Source: Isoetes taiwanensis
Lineage: Eukaryota; Streptophyta; Lycopodiopsida; Isoetales; Isoetaceae
DNA length: 64,000 nucleotides
Direction: 5' to 3'
Assembly (NCBI GenBank): GCA_021234155.1
Contig: JAJEKV010000042.1
Coordinates: 2,543,257-2,607,256, forward strand
The number at the start of each line of letters is the position of its first letter. Positions within the stretch are counted from its first letter, which is position 1. Shown piece by piece: positions 23,771 through 34,380 of the stretch. A model generated the notes under the pieces. That model was not told the origin of the DNA. It did not search any database and saw only the letters and a program-made list of their open reading frames with translations. Position numbers and translations under genes: made by a program.

Positions 23771-25221
23771 GGAAGCATAAGTAAACATGAGCACATGACA
23801 TCAAATATAAATAGCTCCACCTCAAAGGGTGGCTTCATAACGTACATCTGTAAGAACATCCACAACATCAACATGGAAGAAATCCTACCCAAGTCTCAGA
23901 CTCGATGGGAATGGACTGATGACTTAGGTCTCTAGAAGTCATTGCAGACGAAATTTATGGCAATAGAATTGGGCTGACATAGGAACATGGCTGCAGGTAG
24001 TCCTCTCCATCTGCCCCTCCTGTGCATACTTTGCAGAACAGGCTGATAAGTCTTGAGACTTGACCATACTTTTGGGTTGCATCTCCCAAGTCCTGATGAG
24101 GCGGGAGGAGATTGCTCCCTCCAGAGGTACGCATGCCCAATGCAGGCGGCTAGAGGGCCACTGTCCGTCTACGACTTAAACCCTATGGAAGGTGACGCCA
24201 TCACCTGAGAGGTGTCGAGCCCATGCCTTGCCCACAGAAAGTGGCAAACCATCAGGCCAAGCACACTAAGATCCCCAGTAGGCCTTACACATCAGAGGGA
24301 TCAATCTGCCATGGGACATGTCCTCCTTATCTGCCAGTCTAGCCCCGCCATCCACATCCATACGAGCTCTTATGCATAGGTCGCGTTAATTGGAAATTAA
24401 TGAGGCTATCTAGATACATCAACTACTGAAGTTTTCAAGGTCTCTACCCCCCTTCCCAATACACAGAAGTGCGCATAGAATAGAACATCATCATCCATAG
24501 AATTGAAATATAATATAACATCTAATCTATCTACCTAAACATACATGGTTAGATTCCTTTGTTAGAGCTTGTGATCTCGGAGTCTATAAGGCCTTTAAGG
24601 CTAATCTAACATGCTAAACCAGCTCATTGCCAGACTAAAAGTCGGCATTGCACAACAGAATTGTGATTTACCTGAATCTTGGCTTGCTCCAGCTCCTCGA
24701 AATGTGTCCATGCTTCTGTTGAAGACGAAGGCGACCGAATCTTGGAGATCTATTTTGCGAAACTGGCTTGGCGGCGTCTGGCAATGCAAAATAGCAGCTT
24801 AGCTTGGCCGGAATGGCTCAAGGAAGCTGAAATGCAAAAATGAAAAAGGTTTAGGATTTCTTCTTTTGTTCCCTTTTACATGACCCTTTTAGGGTTAATG
24901 CTAAAAGGGCATGTGGGGTTTTGCCATGTGGCAAAGGGGTTAAATGCACATGTTTATAGCCATGTGCAACATGAGAAGTTGCCCCCTAGAGTGCAATCCT
25001 TTATGGTCTCCAAGTATATGTCGTCAAGGCGACATGTACGAGTGATGTGGCAATATAATATATATTCGTATCGTATATTATGCTGGAACATCACAGAAAC
25101 CAAGCAACATTATGGCGGCAAAGATGTAAGGATGTCACGACTAGAACGATTTTATCGTCCATGGAGGCCAATGGAACATTTCTTGTGCTTTGCTGGTGCT
25201 TGATTTTTCTACTTAGTCCAG
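23771..25221. other. Intergenic stretch, no gene recognised
   Basis: A 107-codon frame at 24880-25203 and several shorter ones have no motif or counterpart. A small 8-bp stem (24884-24891 with 24902-24909) is present. I see nothing else. Confidence 0.4.
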
Positions 25222-27109
25222 ATAGTTCGGACTTCCCACTTTGAGAAACAAAAAGGATGGATTATTCTTCTCGCAGATCGAGGCTACTTAGGGATTCGTG
25301 GGTTTAAATTTCGCACAAATGATGCTCTTTGTTTCTCTAATGGCTCTATGCATGCCTTAGGACATATACGAAGGACATCATACGGAGGACAATCTCTATT
25401 TACACATAACAGAATTATTTGATATAAAATAGGACAGTAATCGAGTGAAATTTCTTATGCAAGATCATTGCATCAAGAGGCGTGCATATTTGTAGTGCGT
25501 AAACAACATCAACGAATAATTTTAGAGGTTTTTTATTAGCATTTTCTTACGTATATGTTTTCAAAAGAATAAGGGAAGTATAGACTTACTTGTATGAAAA
25601 ATACACTAAGGGGTATAGATTATGTATAAAAATATATAAAAAAGTTGAGTATGGGTAGAGAATACGTATAAAAGTTTACTAGTTTTTCTGTAGAAATAAT
25701 TTATGGGGTATAGGTGCAGAGGAATGGATAGGAGTATGAAAAGGAATTTTTTGTTAGAACAATGGTAAAGGATTTTTACCTGACCCCATCTTCACAAATG
25801 GCATATCCAATATACATATAGGTAAATCCCTCGGGCATTATGTATTTTAAATCTTGATCTACATTCAATGTACAATCAGGATTTCAGTCATGGCTGTAGA
25901 CTATTTTGAGTTGAAAACTTGGTAGTTCAATCATATGGCCTGAGACAATTTTGAATTCAATCATTGATGGAAAATGTAAAAATAGACCTTCTTTAATGAG
26001 GGGTATACAGAATGTTCGCCCACCATTCATCATATATTGAAGAGAAATTCTATGTGGCATAACTTTTGTCTTTTACTTTCATATAAAATGCATATTTCTA
26101 TTCCTTTCATAAAGAGAAAATTGAAACATCACAGTTCCTGTGTTTTGAAACATCAACATATCATGAACTTCACAAGTCTGAAAGAAGAACTTTAGACATC
26201 TAGATCATGGTCTAGGATAGATTTCAATCGTGGTAGGATATTAGCAAGGGTATTAGTCAAAGTGCCAAGTTCTATCCGTTTTCAACAAAAGGGCAAGTCA
26301 TAAATGATCTCTTGTGTTCCAAAATATTCGATTGTGCTTGTGGATTTGCCAATATATGTGCGTGTATATAATAGTACAAGTGCCTAATCTTCGCTCAGAG
26401 TTGGCTCTACTATAGGACAGTAGCCGCATTGGTAAGTATCATTGCTCTAGGTAATCAGCAAAACACGATGGATGACTTGTACTTCTTGTCTTTATATTGA
26501 TTCTGGAACTAGGAAGCTTCCTAACAAACTTAATTATGCTTCTTATCTTATAGTATTAAAGGTGTATAACCTTGATGATGAGATGATCTCATCAATGTGA
26601 TCTCATCAATATGCATCTATGAATTGAAGATGACGTATGCATGTATATGTCAAGAGCTTTTAGTCATAACATGGTTTGCGTACTAGATATTCTCATCCTT
26701 ATGTCTTCATCATATCCATACAAACAAGAAAACCTTGGAAAAGAAAGCAAGGAGGGGAGCACATTGGTCGAGATCACAACAATAGTGACTCAAGAAATGA
26801 CCATAAGCAGAGTTCGAGATGAATTAAGCACCTAAAAGCTAAGAGTACGTCTTTCAACTATGAAAAATATCGAAGTTCTTATGATGTAACCTTCTTCACA
26901 ATATATTTACCCTTATCGATAAACTTAATCATGAAGATTTTTAGTAAATGTTTAGCTTTAGATATCTAGGTTATTGATTTCAACTAAAAAGGGAAGAAGA
27001 AGAGGAGGACCACTTTTCATAGAAGAAACCAATCATGGTGGGCCTTAATCTCTATAGAAGCCCTATAAAGGTTGACAACAATTGGGGGATAATTTTACCA
27101 TTACCTTTA
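25222..27109. repeat. Dispersed direct repeat of about 1.9 kb, copy A
   Basis: Alignable from tagttcggactt (about 25223) to ataattttacc (about 27108) with 34381-36388, same orientation, offset about 9.16 kb. It includes a 64-codon open frame (26641-26835) that is also kept in copy B (35768). The ends are not TG...CA, and I see no primer-binding site at the inner edge, so an LTR pair is not supported. A shorter third copy lies at 42205-42612. Confidence 0.8.
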
Positions 27110-27410
27110 TTTCATAATTTATTATAATAAGGTAATTTCTCAACCCTTACTTACATTAACACTTAATATTCATAAAACTTTTATGATTTTTCACACTTAA
27201 TATTAACAAAGTTTTCAAAAGTTTATAATTTAAAGGTCCATTTCGCCTCCTTGCAATACATTATGACAAGATATGTGTTACGAGTCTTCGCAATGCGACC
27301 CTCCTGCTATTTAGATCCTTCTATTGGCATACAGGTCCAACACTACGTTAGTCCGCATTTGTTTATTATAAAGTTGGTTATTAGGAAACCACCCATTTAA
27401 TTACAATTAA

Positions 27411-29047
27411 CACTAGAGTGGTCCCAGGGACCATGCATGGTCCATGGACCAGAATTGGTCCAGTTGACCCACTGCCACTGCTGCTACAAATCATTAGAAT
27501 TTTAGTAGGATAATGTTACAAGTAGGTCATCTTTCATGTACGCTATATTTTTCATGAATGCCGGCCTTCCTTTGCAATATAACTGTCTATTTTCACATTA
27601 AAATAACGTATTATTTGAAAGATACGAATATAATTAAGCACGAACCATTTATGGTCCATAACTAGATCAATTGTGTAGAGCATATATCTCTCTCTAGCCC
27701 TGTCCATCCCCATAATGATACCATGGTTTCTTACCTTTAATAACATAATTTTTGAAAGGTGTAAGTGGAAATCCATGTAGATTCAATTGGCAAAGCCCCA
27801 TAAATTCACAGTTGTTTGTGCTTAAACATTGCCCTCAATTATGTAAGCTCGTCTAAGCAATTAATTTATCCTATAGAGAATTGTACGCATAAACTATATT
27901 CTAAAAAGTTGAGATCAAAATTGATTAAGATGTTTTTTCTATTAAATTTTAAACTTCCAGCCTTGTGGACCAATAATGGTCTGCAAGTGGAACTGCACAT
28001 AGCAATCTAACTTAACTTTTTATAGTCATAAACTTCCTCTTTTTTTTTTGAAATTTTTTGCATTGATTTCATGACATGGGACATTTTGAGTATGTGATTT
28101 TTTAAAGTCACGTCTCGAGGCATAAATCTAGAAAAAACATAGAAGACATATTTGAATTTGATGCGATAAAGTTTAATCTAAAATTTTCATTACTAAAGTA
28201 AATCAGAAGCTATTCATATCCCAAAATTCAACTTGAGCTCAATTAACATAAGGAAGTTATTGATTTTAAATGGACCTATGGACCAATAATCAATGGCCTC
28301 AGGTACAGAAACCTTTCTTGATTTCTTGTGACCATGTCTTTTGCGTTTTTAATGAGCTTGTTTTTGCATTGTTTTCATATCATTTTGAACTTTGATACAA
28401 TGATTTTTTAGAGGATATCATAGAGTAAGTTTTGCTCTATATGGGAAAATATTAATCATTATTATGAGTTACCTAAAATTGAGATCAAAAGTGGAAGTCT
28501 AAACATCAAATTCAAGGCCAGCCAACATTTTTATGGGATGGAGGAACTTGTCAATTGCTTATATATATCAAATATTAGCTCAAAATGCATTTCCTTGTAA
28601 AACTTGTTATATTTAAATTACAACTGCCTCCTGGGAACCATAATTAGTTCTGAGGAGGCAGAAAGCAGTTTTGACCCTATCATGTTTGAATGGCCCTATC
28701 TTTCTTCACAGCCTTCGGATTGATATGTGGTTTTTTGTGTCATTTTTCCTATCTTGTATAAAAAAATATCATGGTAATAAAAAAATTTGAAAAAATCGTT
28801 TTGTCGAGACAATTTGACTTTATGTAAACATGAAGCTTTTAGTACTTGACCCCCCTCAGTTTGCTAGAGTATAACTTATAAGAATGGAGGTATATATATT
28901 TTTAGGTATTTTTCTAGTGGACCATGACTGCCATATATGAACTCCTATGAAGGGTTCAAATAGATTTTGTACCGTTGATTTTATATGAATTTTAAAGTGA
29001 ACACTTCAAATGGACCTTTTCTGGTCCATCACTTGACCACTTTAGTG
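27411..29047. mobile_element. Non-autonomous DNA transposon with CACTA-type ends
   Basis: The ends are inverted repeats: CACTAGAGTGGTC at 27411 and the complement of CACTAAAGTGGTC ending at 29047, each flanked by TTAA (27407-27410, 29048-29051). The interior has no transposase. It carries repeated near-palindromic GGACCA/TGGTCC boxes at about 27421-27461, 27642-27657, 27967-27981, 28272-28298, 28634-28650, 28918 and 29010-29029, embedded in degenerate units of about 300-360 bp. Subterminal repeats of this kind are transposase-binding sites in CACTA elements, but TTAA flanks recall piggyBac. The superfamily is therefore unsettled. Confidence 0.6.
28624..28661. repeat. Nested inverted repeat inside the DNA transposon
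   Basis: ctgcctcc and ggaggcag form outer arms around a smaller GGAAC/GTTC pair. It is one of the series of palindromic boxes and has the longest perfect outer stem. Confidence 0.6.
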
Positions 29048-29404
29048 TTAATTAACTACATGGATGCAAGACTCCCGTCGTAGAAAGAGGATGCTTCTTC
29101 CATCGTGGCCGTGGAGACAATGCCCTATAATGCCTAGGCTGATCACTAATGCCTACACCTTTCGTCGCCCTTAACATTGAGGATGGCGTCCTCCCCATAG
29201 TAGGCAGTTCACTAGAGGTGCTTTCCTATCAATGCATGATCCTATATGACCTCTTATCTCTCAATTTTGCCTACTTTCGTGGCGACAGAATTAGACTTCT
29301 TAATCTACCTTTGACTCATCTATCTGTTCGGTGTCGATTACTTCGGTGACGGGTCGACCTTTGCATTGCTCCATAAATGGGGGGTACTACCTTTCCATAT
29401 CTGA

Positions 29405-29893
29405 TTATAGTACCCGCATAGCATCTTCCACAGGTAAATGTGTCCATTTCACTAGGTATTGGAGAAATTGGGATCTTCTTGTCTTCTTATAGGACCTGTC
29501 AAGAAGAACCTCGGGGACAATCTCGAGTTGATTGTCCATCATTTTCAGTAACTCTGTTGTCTCCAATACGTCATCTGGATTAGGAGTGTGCCTCTTCAGG
29601 AGACTTACGTGAAAGACTCTATGGATCTTTAGGTGTGCTGGCAGGTCCAACTTGTAGGATTGGTTACCTATTCTTTTTGTTATCCTGAATGGTCTAGCCC
29701 AACTTGGAGCAAGCTTCTTGCAATTGATGATGCGGAGCTTCGCTTGTTTGACCTTGATCTTCAGCCAAACTTTGTCCCCTCCTTGAAACTCTCTTACTGT
29801 TCTGTGCTTATCCATTATGCTCTTCTGCCGGCTCCTTACTACAAGAAGATATCCTGGCACTTCCTCCACCAACTGTTGCATGTTGGCTAGCAT
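29405..29893 (-). pseudogene. Chromovirus integrase C-terminus plus chromodomain
   Basis: A 162-codon frame with the usual order: GGDKVWLKIK, PSWARPFRITKRIGNQSYKL, HRVFHVSLLKRH, then the chromodomain-like PEVLLDRSYKKTRRSQFLQ and YLVKWTHLPVEDA. In chromoviruses this end guides integration through histone-mark binding. The expected aromatic residue after EDA is changed and the frame then ends, so the domain is truncated. The integrase core upstream is separated by stops. Confidence 0.8.
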
Positions 29894-30298
29894 CTATTGG
29901 GATACTTTTACCTTGAACACGAAATTGTGCCATGTCTGGGGTCAAGCATTGGTAGCTATAGTTGATCATGAACGACGGCATTTGTATTGACTCCTGCTTG
30001 GTGCTATTGTAATATAGTCATCCCACTTTAATTGCTTGTTCCAGACGTAATTCCTCAACATATATTCAAGTATCTCATTCATATGCTCCATCTGCCCATC
30101 AGTCTGTGGATGATATTCCGTACTCATCGGCAACTTCATCTGAATGGTGGTGAAGAGATCTTACCAAAATGAACCCATGAACTTTGAATCCCTATCCGAT
30201 ATTATCTCTCTCGGCATCCCTCCTTTGTGAACAACACGACGATATCCAATGCCGTATCCGTGGTCTTGCATGGCACAAAATGCGCCATTTTCGACAGC

Positions 30299-31616
30299 TT
30301 ACCGACTACTGCATCCCTTTATGGTTCTAGGGAGCCCTGTTATGAAGTCCATGTAGTCGTAAGCGTCTTCCTCGTCCTTCTCCGGGGGTGTCTCCCATCC
30401 TTCTAGCTCTGCGAGTGTCGCATTCATCACAAAAGGACAGTTGTGTGTCCGATGTCCTGGTTGGAAGCACCTGAAGCACAACTGCTTTTCTATACATTCT
30501 CGTCTCTTCTCCTTTGGGATGGACTGCAAGAACTGCTTCACTACTTTGGAGTAGTTTGAACCACCCGCGTGCTCTTTGTCCTTGACGCTGATCTGCTTCT
30601 TTTCCTGCTTTCCAAAATTTGCATTACCTTGCTTCCCATAGTTTGCATTGTACTAAGGTCTAGCAGTTGCCAGGCTTGTTGCCCTTGGACTATAGCTTCC
30701 AATAGCTTTCCCCTTATCCTAATAGTATTGCTGCTGTTTCTTGTGCGCTTACGGCCTTTGGCTCCGCTTCTGACACTGTTCTAGGGTTGATAGCTCTCAC
30801 AAGCTGATCTCCTCATTCAAGCCCTCAATATACCCCTCCACTGCATGCCTTTCACTCAACTTTGGGACATAGCCTTAGCCTCATAAATTCTTTGGTGTAC
30901 TTCTATACCATCTTATTGCCCTGCTTAACCTGTAGAACTGTTGCATCATGTGGCATTTGTGTTCCCTTGGCATGTAGTGACGCTTAAATGCCTTGGAGAA
31001 CTTCTTGAATCTGCAGCTATCCCTGCTCAATCCATGGGCCTTGGCATAGCCTTTCCACCAAATTCTGGCCGCTCCCTTGAGGTTGGCTGTTGCTACTTTG
31101 CCCTTGTCCTTATCTGTCATGGCATAAGCATTCCCATACTCTCTCATCTCATCTAACCAGGCCTCGGCTTCCATCCCTGACCTGTTATCCCCTGAGAACT
31201 GCTCTAACTTCCTGGCTTTCCACATATTGTTGAGTGCGGAGTCGACTTTCTTCTGATAGTCGGCCCCTTTCCTGCCTTTATCATGGTTCAGACCCTCCCA
31301 GCATTCCTGCCGATCATTATCCTGCTCCTTTAATTCCGAGTCAGAGTCAGAACTGGTGTTGGAGGAATCCGTGTTGGGGGATCCCCTTCTTCGGTTTCTC
31401 TTCCTTGCCTTATCTATTCTGTCAGTAGGTGTTTGGAACAGCTGGACATTCTGGTCTGGTGCAATGGCTACCCTTTCTGCCAGTAAAGCTCTTATCTCCT
31501 GGATATTCAATCTCATCTGGGATATCTCTTCTTCTAGAGTTGGTGCCTCGAACTCCTGGAATAAGTTCCTTGACTGGAATTGTCGTGCGAGAATTTGCTT
31601 TTCTTGAGGATGTCAA
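30299..31616 (-). pseudogene. Chromovirus gag with zinc knuckle, fused in frame to the integrase start
   Basis: The 211-codon frame 30881-31516 has an acidic/basic N-terminal region, then the capsid-like core (KLEQFSGDNRSGMEAEAWLD, GAARIWWKGYAK, FKRHYMP). Codons before 31516 continue the frame to about 31616 in homologous style (QEFEAPTLEEEISQM). After a frame change, the 80-codon frame at 30299-30541 carries the CCHC knuckle and runs without interruption into MDFITGLPRTIKG, which is integrase sequence. Gag packages element RNA. The fusion shows that the protease-to-RNase H part was deleted. Confidence 0.75.
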
Positions 31617-31809
31617 TTTTGCTCTACGTTCCTGGGTGCCTAGCTACATATACATTAGATTGCACTCTTATGATTAGCTTTTGTTTGTTGTTGCATTGGT
31701 TGTTTGATGATATGATTATAGGGACAAAAATATATCAAAGAACATTCATAATACCAACAAAATATATTTATCATATAAAATATTATTACAATGATTGATA
31801 GAGAGAAAA

Positions 31810-33333
31810 TTTTAGTAGGATGGTCTTCCAAGAACTTCTTCACTTTGGCTATACCAACCGTACGTCCCAAGTTCCTAAGAATATTGGTGAGCGTACCACC
31901 TTGCAATGCTGTTACCAAATCTTCCACTTTTCGATCCGATGTATAGGCCACAGTGACGGCTAATCTGCCCTGACGTCGGTAAGGGACCGCGAAGCCGAAG
32001 ATGCTCAGGGCTATTGTGCTCTTCACTAGTATGACATGGTCAACGTTTTGAGGCATCCGAGCATGTCTACCAAATCCTGAGAGGGAAATCAACATGAACA
32101 CCCCGTCTTCTCCCCGTGGGCTGGACTGCCGGTGTATTACTGCTATTCTTCCATCGGTGAGGAGCAAAAGATAGTATCTGAGGGCCTTGTCATGTCCTCC
32201 TTCTCCTGCCTCTTCTCCGATCCTGATGCTGGCTCTATGCCTCCTGGAGTACTCGTCCACTGGTACTATATTATTAGGTCCTTGTAATCTGCGAACATGG
32301 ACCTGAAGGAGGTCAAGTTGACCCCGCTTCTGTCGACCTCGATTGGCGCCATTGATGAAGAGTTGGGCAGGAGTGCGCTCAACGTCTTGCCTCGAATGCC
32401 CATCCGTTCTTGGATGGCGATGAATTCCTCCTCCGAAGGCAGCTCCTGTTGAGTCATCATCTGTCGGATGCTGTTGTAGGCCTCGATGTCCAATGATGAC
32501 TGCCCTGTGTAGGTGTGGGCTTCTCAAATGCTGATGGGAAAGACTTGTGTCCCCTGGTCGATGAAGTCATCAAGATCTGGCTGTTATTGCAGGAGGTGTA
32601 GGAGCTCGTCCATTCTGTATCCTCGGTCTCCACACTCTGGAAGATTCTTGATGTCGTGCAGCAGGAGGTAATCTTGGCCTTGGATGATGACGGGGGTTAA
32701 GCTGATGATGCCTAACCCAAGTGGGGGAGCTATCCTTGTCATCCTCAGGCCATCTTCGAAGCCCTAAAGTTCTTGCTTTGTTTGCTGTTGTTCCTGGATA
32801 TGGTCAACGTCGATGAGTTCTTCGACATCGTATCCATGTCCACCTTCTTCCTCCTCCTCCTATTCCGAGCCTTTATACTCGAGGAACAGCTGCTCTTCTG
32901 CTGTGGGGGTAAGGGGTTCTATGTTCATTGGCTGGGTAGAAGGTTCCCCTATTTGAGTTTGGGCTCTCTGGGACAAGAAGATGGCTACAGCAGCGGTGTA
33001 AGAGAAATATCTCTTTCTATTTATAGATATGGTCATGTAGTCTGGCATGCGACCAGCTCTATTTTCTAAGTACCTGTCAATGTTTGGAACATTGCTTAGT
33101 GCGGCTCGAAGAGCTGTTCTAGTTGCGAAGCACCCTATGCATGGGGAAAACTCTACCAATGAAGGACCTATCTTAGCTCGAAACTCTCGCGTGATCTCTT
33201 GGTAGTATGGTGTGGCATTTATGGTGGCATCTACATCAATTTTCTTCTGGAAGACAGCAAAGACAGAGTTGATGTCGGCCTCTGCCACATGAGCAGTGGC
33301 ACTGTACCATCGCCTGAATGAAGAAGTGGCCAT
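31810..33333 (-). pseudogene. Unidentified degenerate ORF of about 505 codons
   Basis: An ATG at 33333 opens a frame that runs to about 32266 with only three internal stops (near 32862, 32766/32585 and 32527), then shifts frame and continues to about 31810. Composition is that of a folded soluble protein: a start FRRWYSATAHVAEAD, MPDYMTISINRKRYFSYTAA near residue 100, an acidic low-complexity hinge (EEEEEGG) and a basic C-terminal region. No intron-like breaks are seen, and GC content exceeds the flanks. It lies just upstream of the chromovirus gag on the same strand. I do not recognise the family. Captured host cDNA, an extra retroelement ORF or an old virus-derived insertion are all possible. 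Confidence 0.5.
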
Positions 33334-33619
33334 GATGCTAATGGGTTCAACAAACAGATATGCAAGCGCCTCTGTGAGAAGGAAAATTGCCTTGAAGTGA
33401 GGAGTGAGACTGTAGGATGCAAATGAGGGTTGTGGGTAGGCAGAACCCTAATTTGTGAAATTTTTAGGGTTTGGATATGTCTATCACTTCGAGTTCTAGC
33501 TAAGTATTTGATAGGTAATCTAAGGCTGTGAACATCTAGAGGACTCCCTGATGATCCTATTGCTATAAATTTCATCTAATTTAAAGGTGTTTTGCGTGAG
33601 TTATGACTATTTAATTCGA

Positions 33620-33893
33620 ACCACTCACACAGTGTGCGAGAGGCCCAAGTTGAATTTTAACTAAGGGTATGGGCGCACTCTGTGCTAGGTGGGCTCCTGT
33701 TTGGGTCCTAGATGACTCCAAAGTTCTGGTACGAGGGCAGAATCTTGCTTATCTCGCGGAGTTAAGCTAGAATATGCCTTAGTTTCTTGTTTTGGACTTG
33801 TCTAAGTATAGATCAATGGCCAAACACTCACACAGTGCATGAGAGGGCCGAGTTAAATTTTAACTTGGGGGCCTCGCGCACTCTGTGAGGGGT
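33620..33893. repeat. Pair of direct repeats, each an imperfect hairpin
   Basis: Copies at about 33620-33688 and 33822-33893. In each, cacacagtg...gagaggcc pairs with a later ggcctcgcgcactctgtg-type arm around a near-palindromic ttaaattttaac loop. The arms are imperfect, more so in the first copy. Confidence 0.6.
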
Positions 33894-34040
33894 GAGGGCT
33901 TATTAGGTCACTTTTTGTCCATATTAATCAAAATAAATTACACATGCCATCAACACCACTATAACAAAGACATCATTACAGTTTGCAACTCCAATTATTT
34001 AAACAACTTTTATATTACAAAAATTTGTATGTACATATTT

Positions 34041-34370
34041 TTAACAATCCTCCTTTATAAATCTGGACAGCTTCATATCTCTAGGCATAAAAGTGACTCT
34101 TTTTGCATGAAGATGCTAGAGAGTCTTCAAAATGTTGCACCAGTCTCTGCTCAGCTGATTCCTGCAATACAAGCAACATGTCATCTGTAACTCGCTTCTC
34201 CTTGTCGAATTCTTCTCATGGGTCAGTCTTGCAAATGTGGCTCTCGAGATCAGAAGTCCATAGCTCCTCTGGAAGTGTCGAATCTCCCGAGCAGCTTTGG
34301 CAAAGTAAGAGTCCTTATTCTGCTTCATGGGCTTCTTCGGTGGTACGGGTCTCTTCGGGGGCGGCTTCAA
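34041..34370 (-). pseudogene. Histone H3-like pseudogene with CENH3-like features
   Basis: Reading from 34370, a Pro/Lys-rich tail (KPPPKRPVPPKKP) leads into AAREIRHFQRSYGLLISRATFARL. This aligns with the alpha-N and alpha-1 region of H3-type histones. After a one-base shift near 34208, the frame reads RVTDDMLLVLQESAEQRLVQ, then HFEDS (alpha-2). After a second shift near 34113 it reads HAKRVTFMPRDMKLSRFIKE and stops at 34041-34043. HAKRVT-MP-D is the conserved H3 C-terminal block. EIRHFQ rather than EIRKYQ resembles centromeric H3. Two frameshifts and an atypical tail indicate a pseudogene. No intron is seen, so a retrocopy is likely. H3 versus CENH3 is not settled. Confidence 0.7.
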
Positions 34371-34380
34371 AGTGTTCCAG

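Larger units (their letters stand above)
29390..31616 (-). mobile_element. Internally deleted Ty3/gypsy chromovirus (gag joined to integrase)
   Basis: Read on the minus strand: gag with its core domain (31516-30881), a CCHC knuckle CFRCFQPGHRTHNC (about 30478-30437), then directly MDFITGLPRT (about 30348-30319) of the integrase. Next come KLSKMAHFVP (about 30302-30273), the core to about 29950, the C-terminal region and a chromodomain remnant (YLVKWTHLPVEDA near 29415-29450). Protease, reverse transcriptase and RNase H are missing. Frameshifts and stops are present. No LTRs are recognised at either end. Confidence 0.8.

Noticed and set aside
24884-24909. Hairpin cccttttag...ctaaaaggg as a terminator or regulatory stem
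   Set aside because: Only an 8-bp stem in AT-rich DNA, expected by chance. Intrinsic terminators of this type do not apply to plant nuclear genes.
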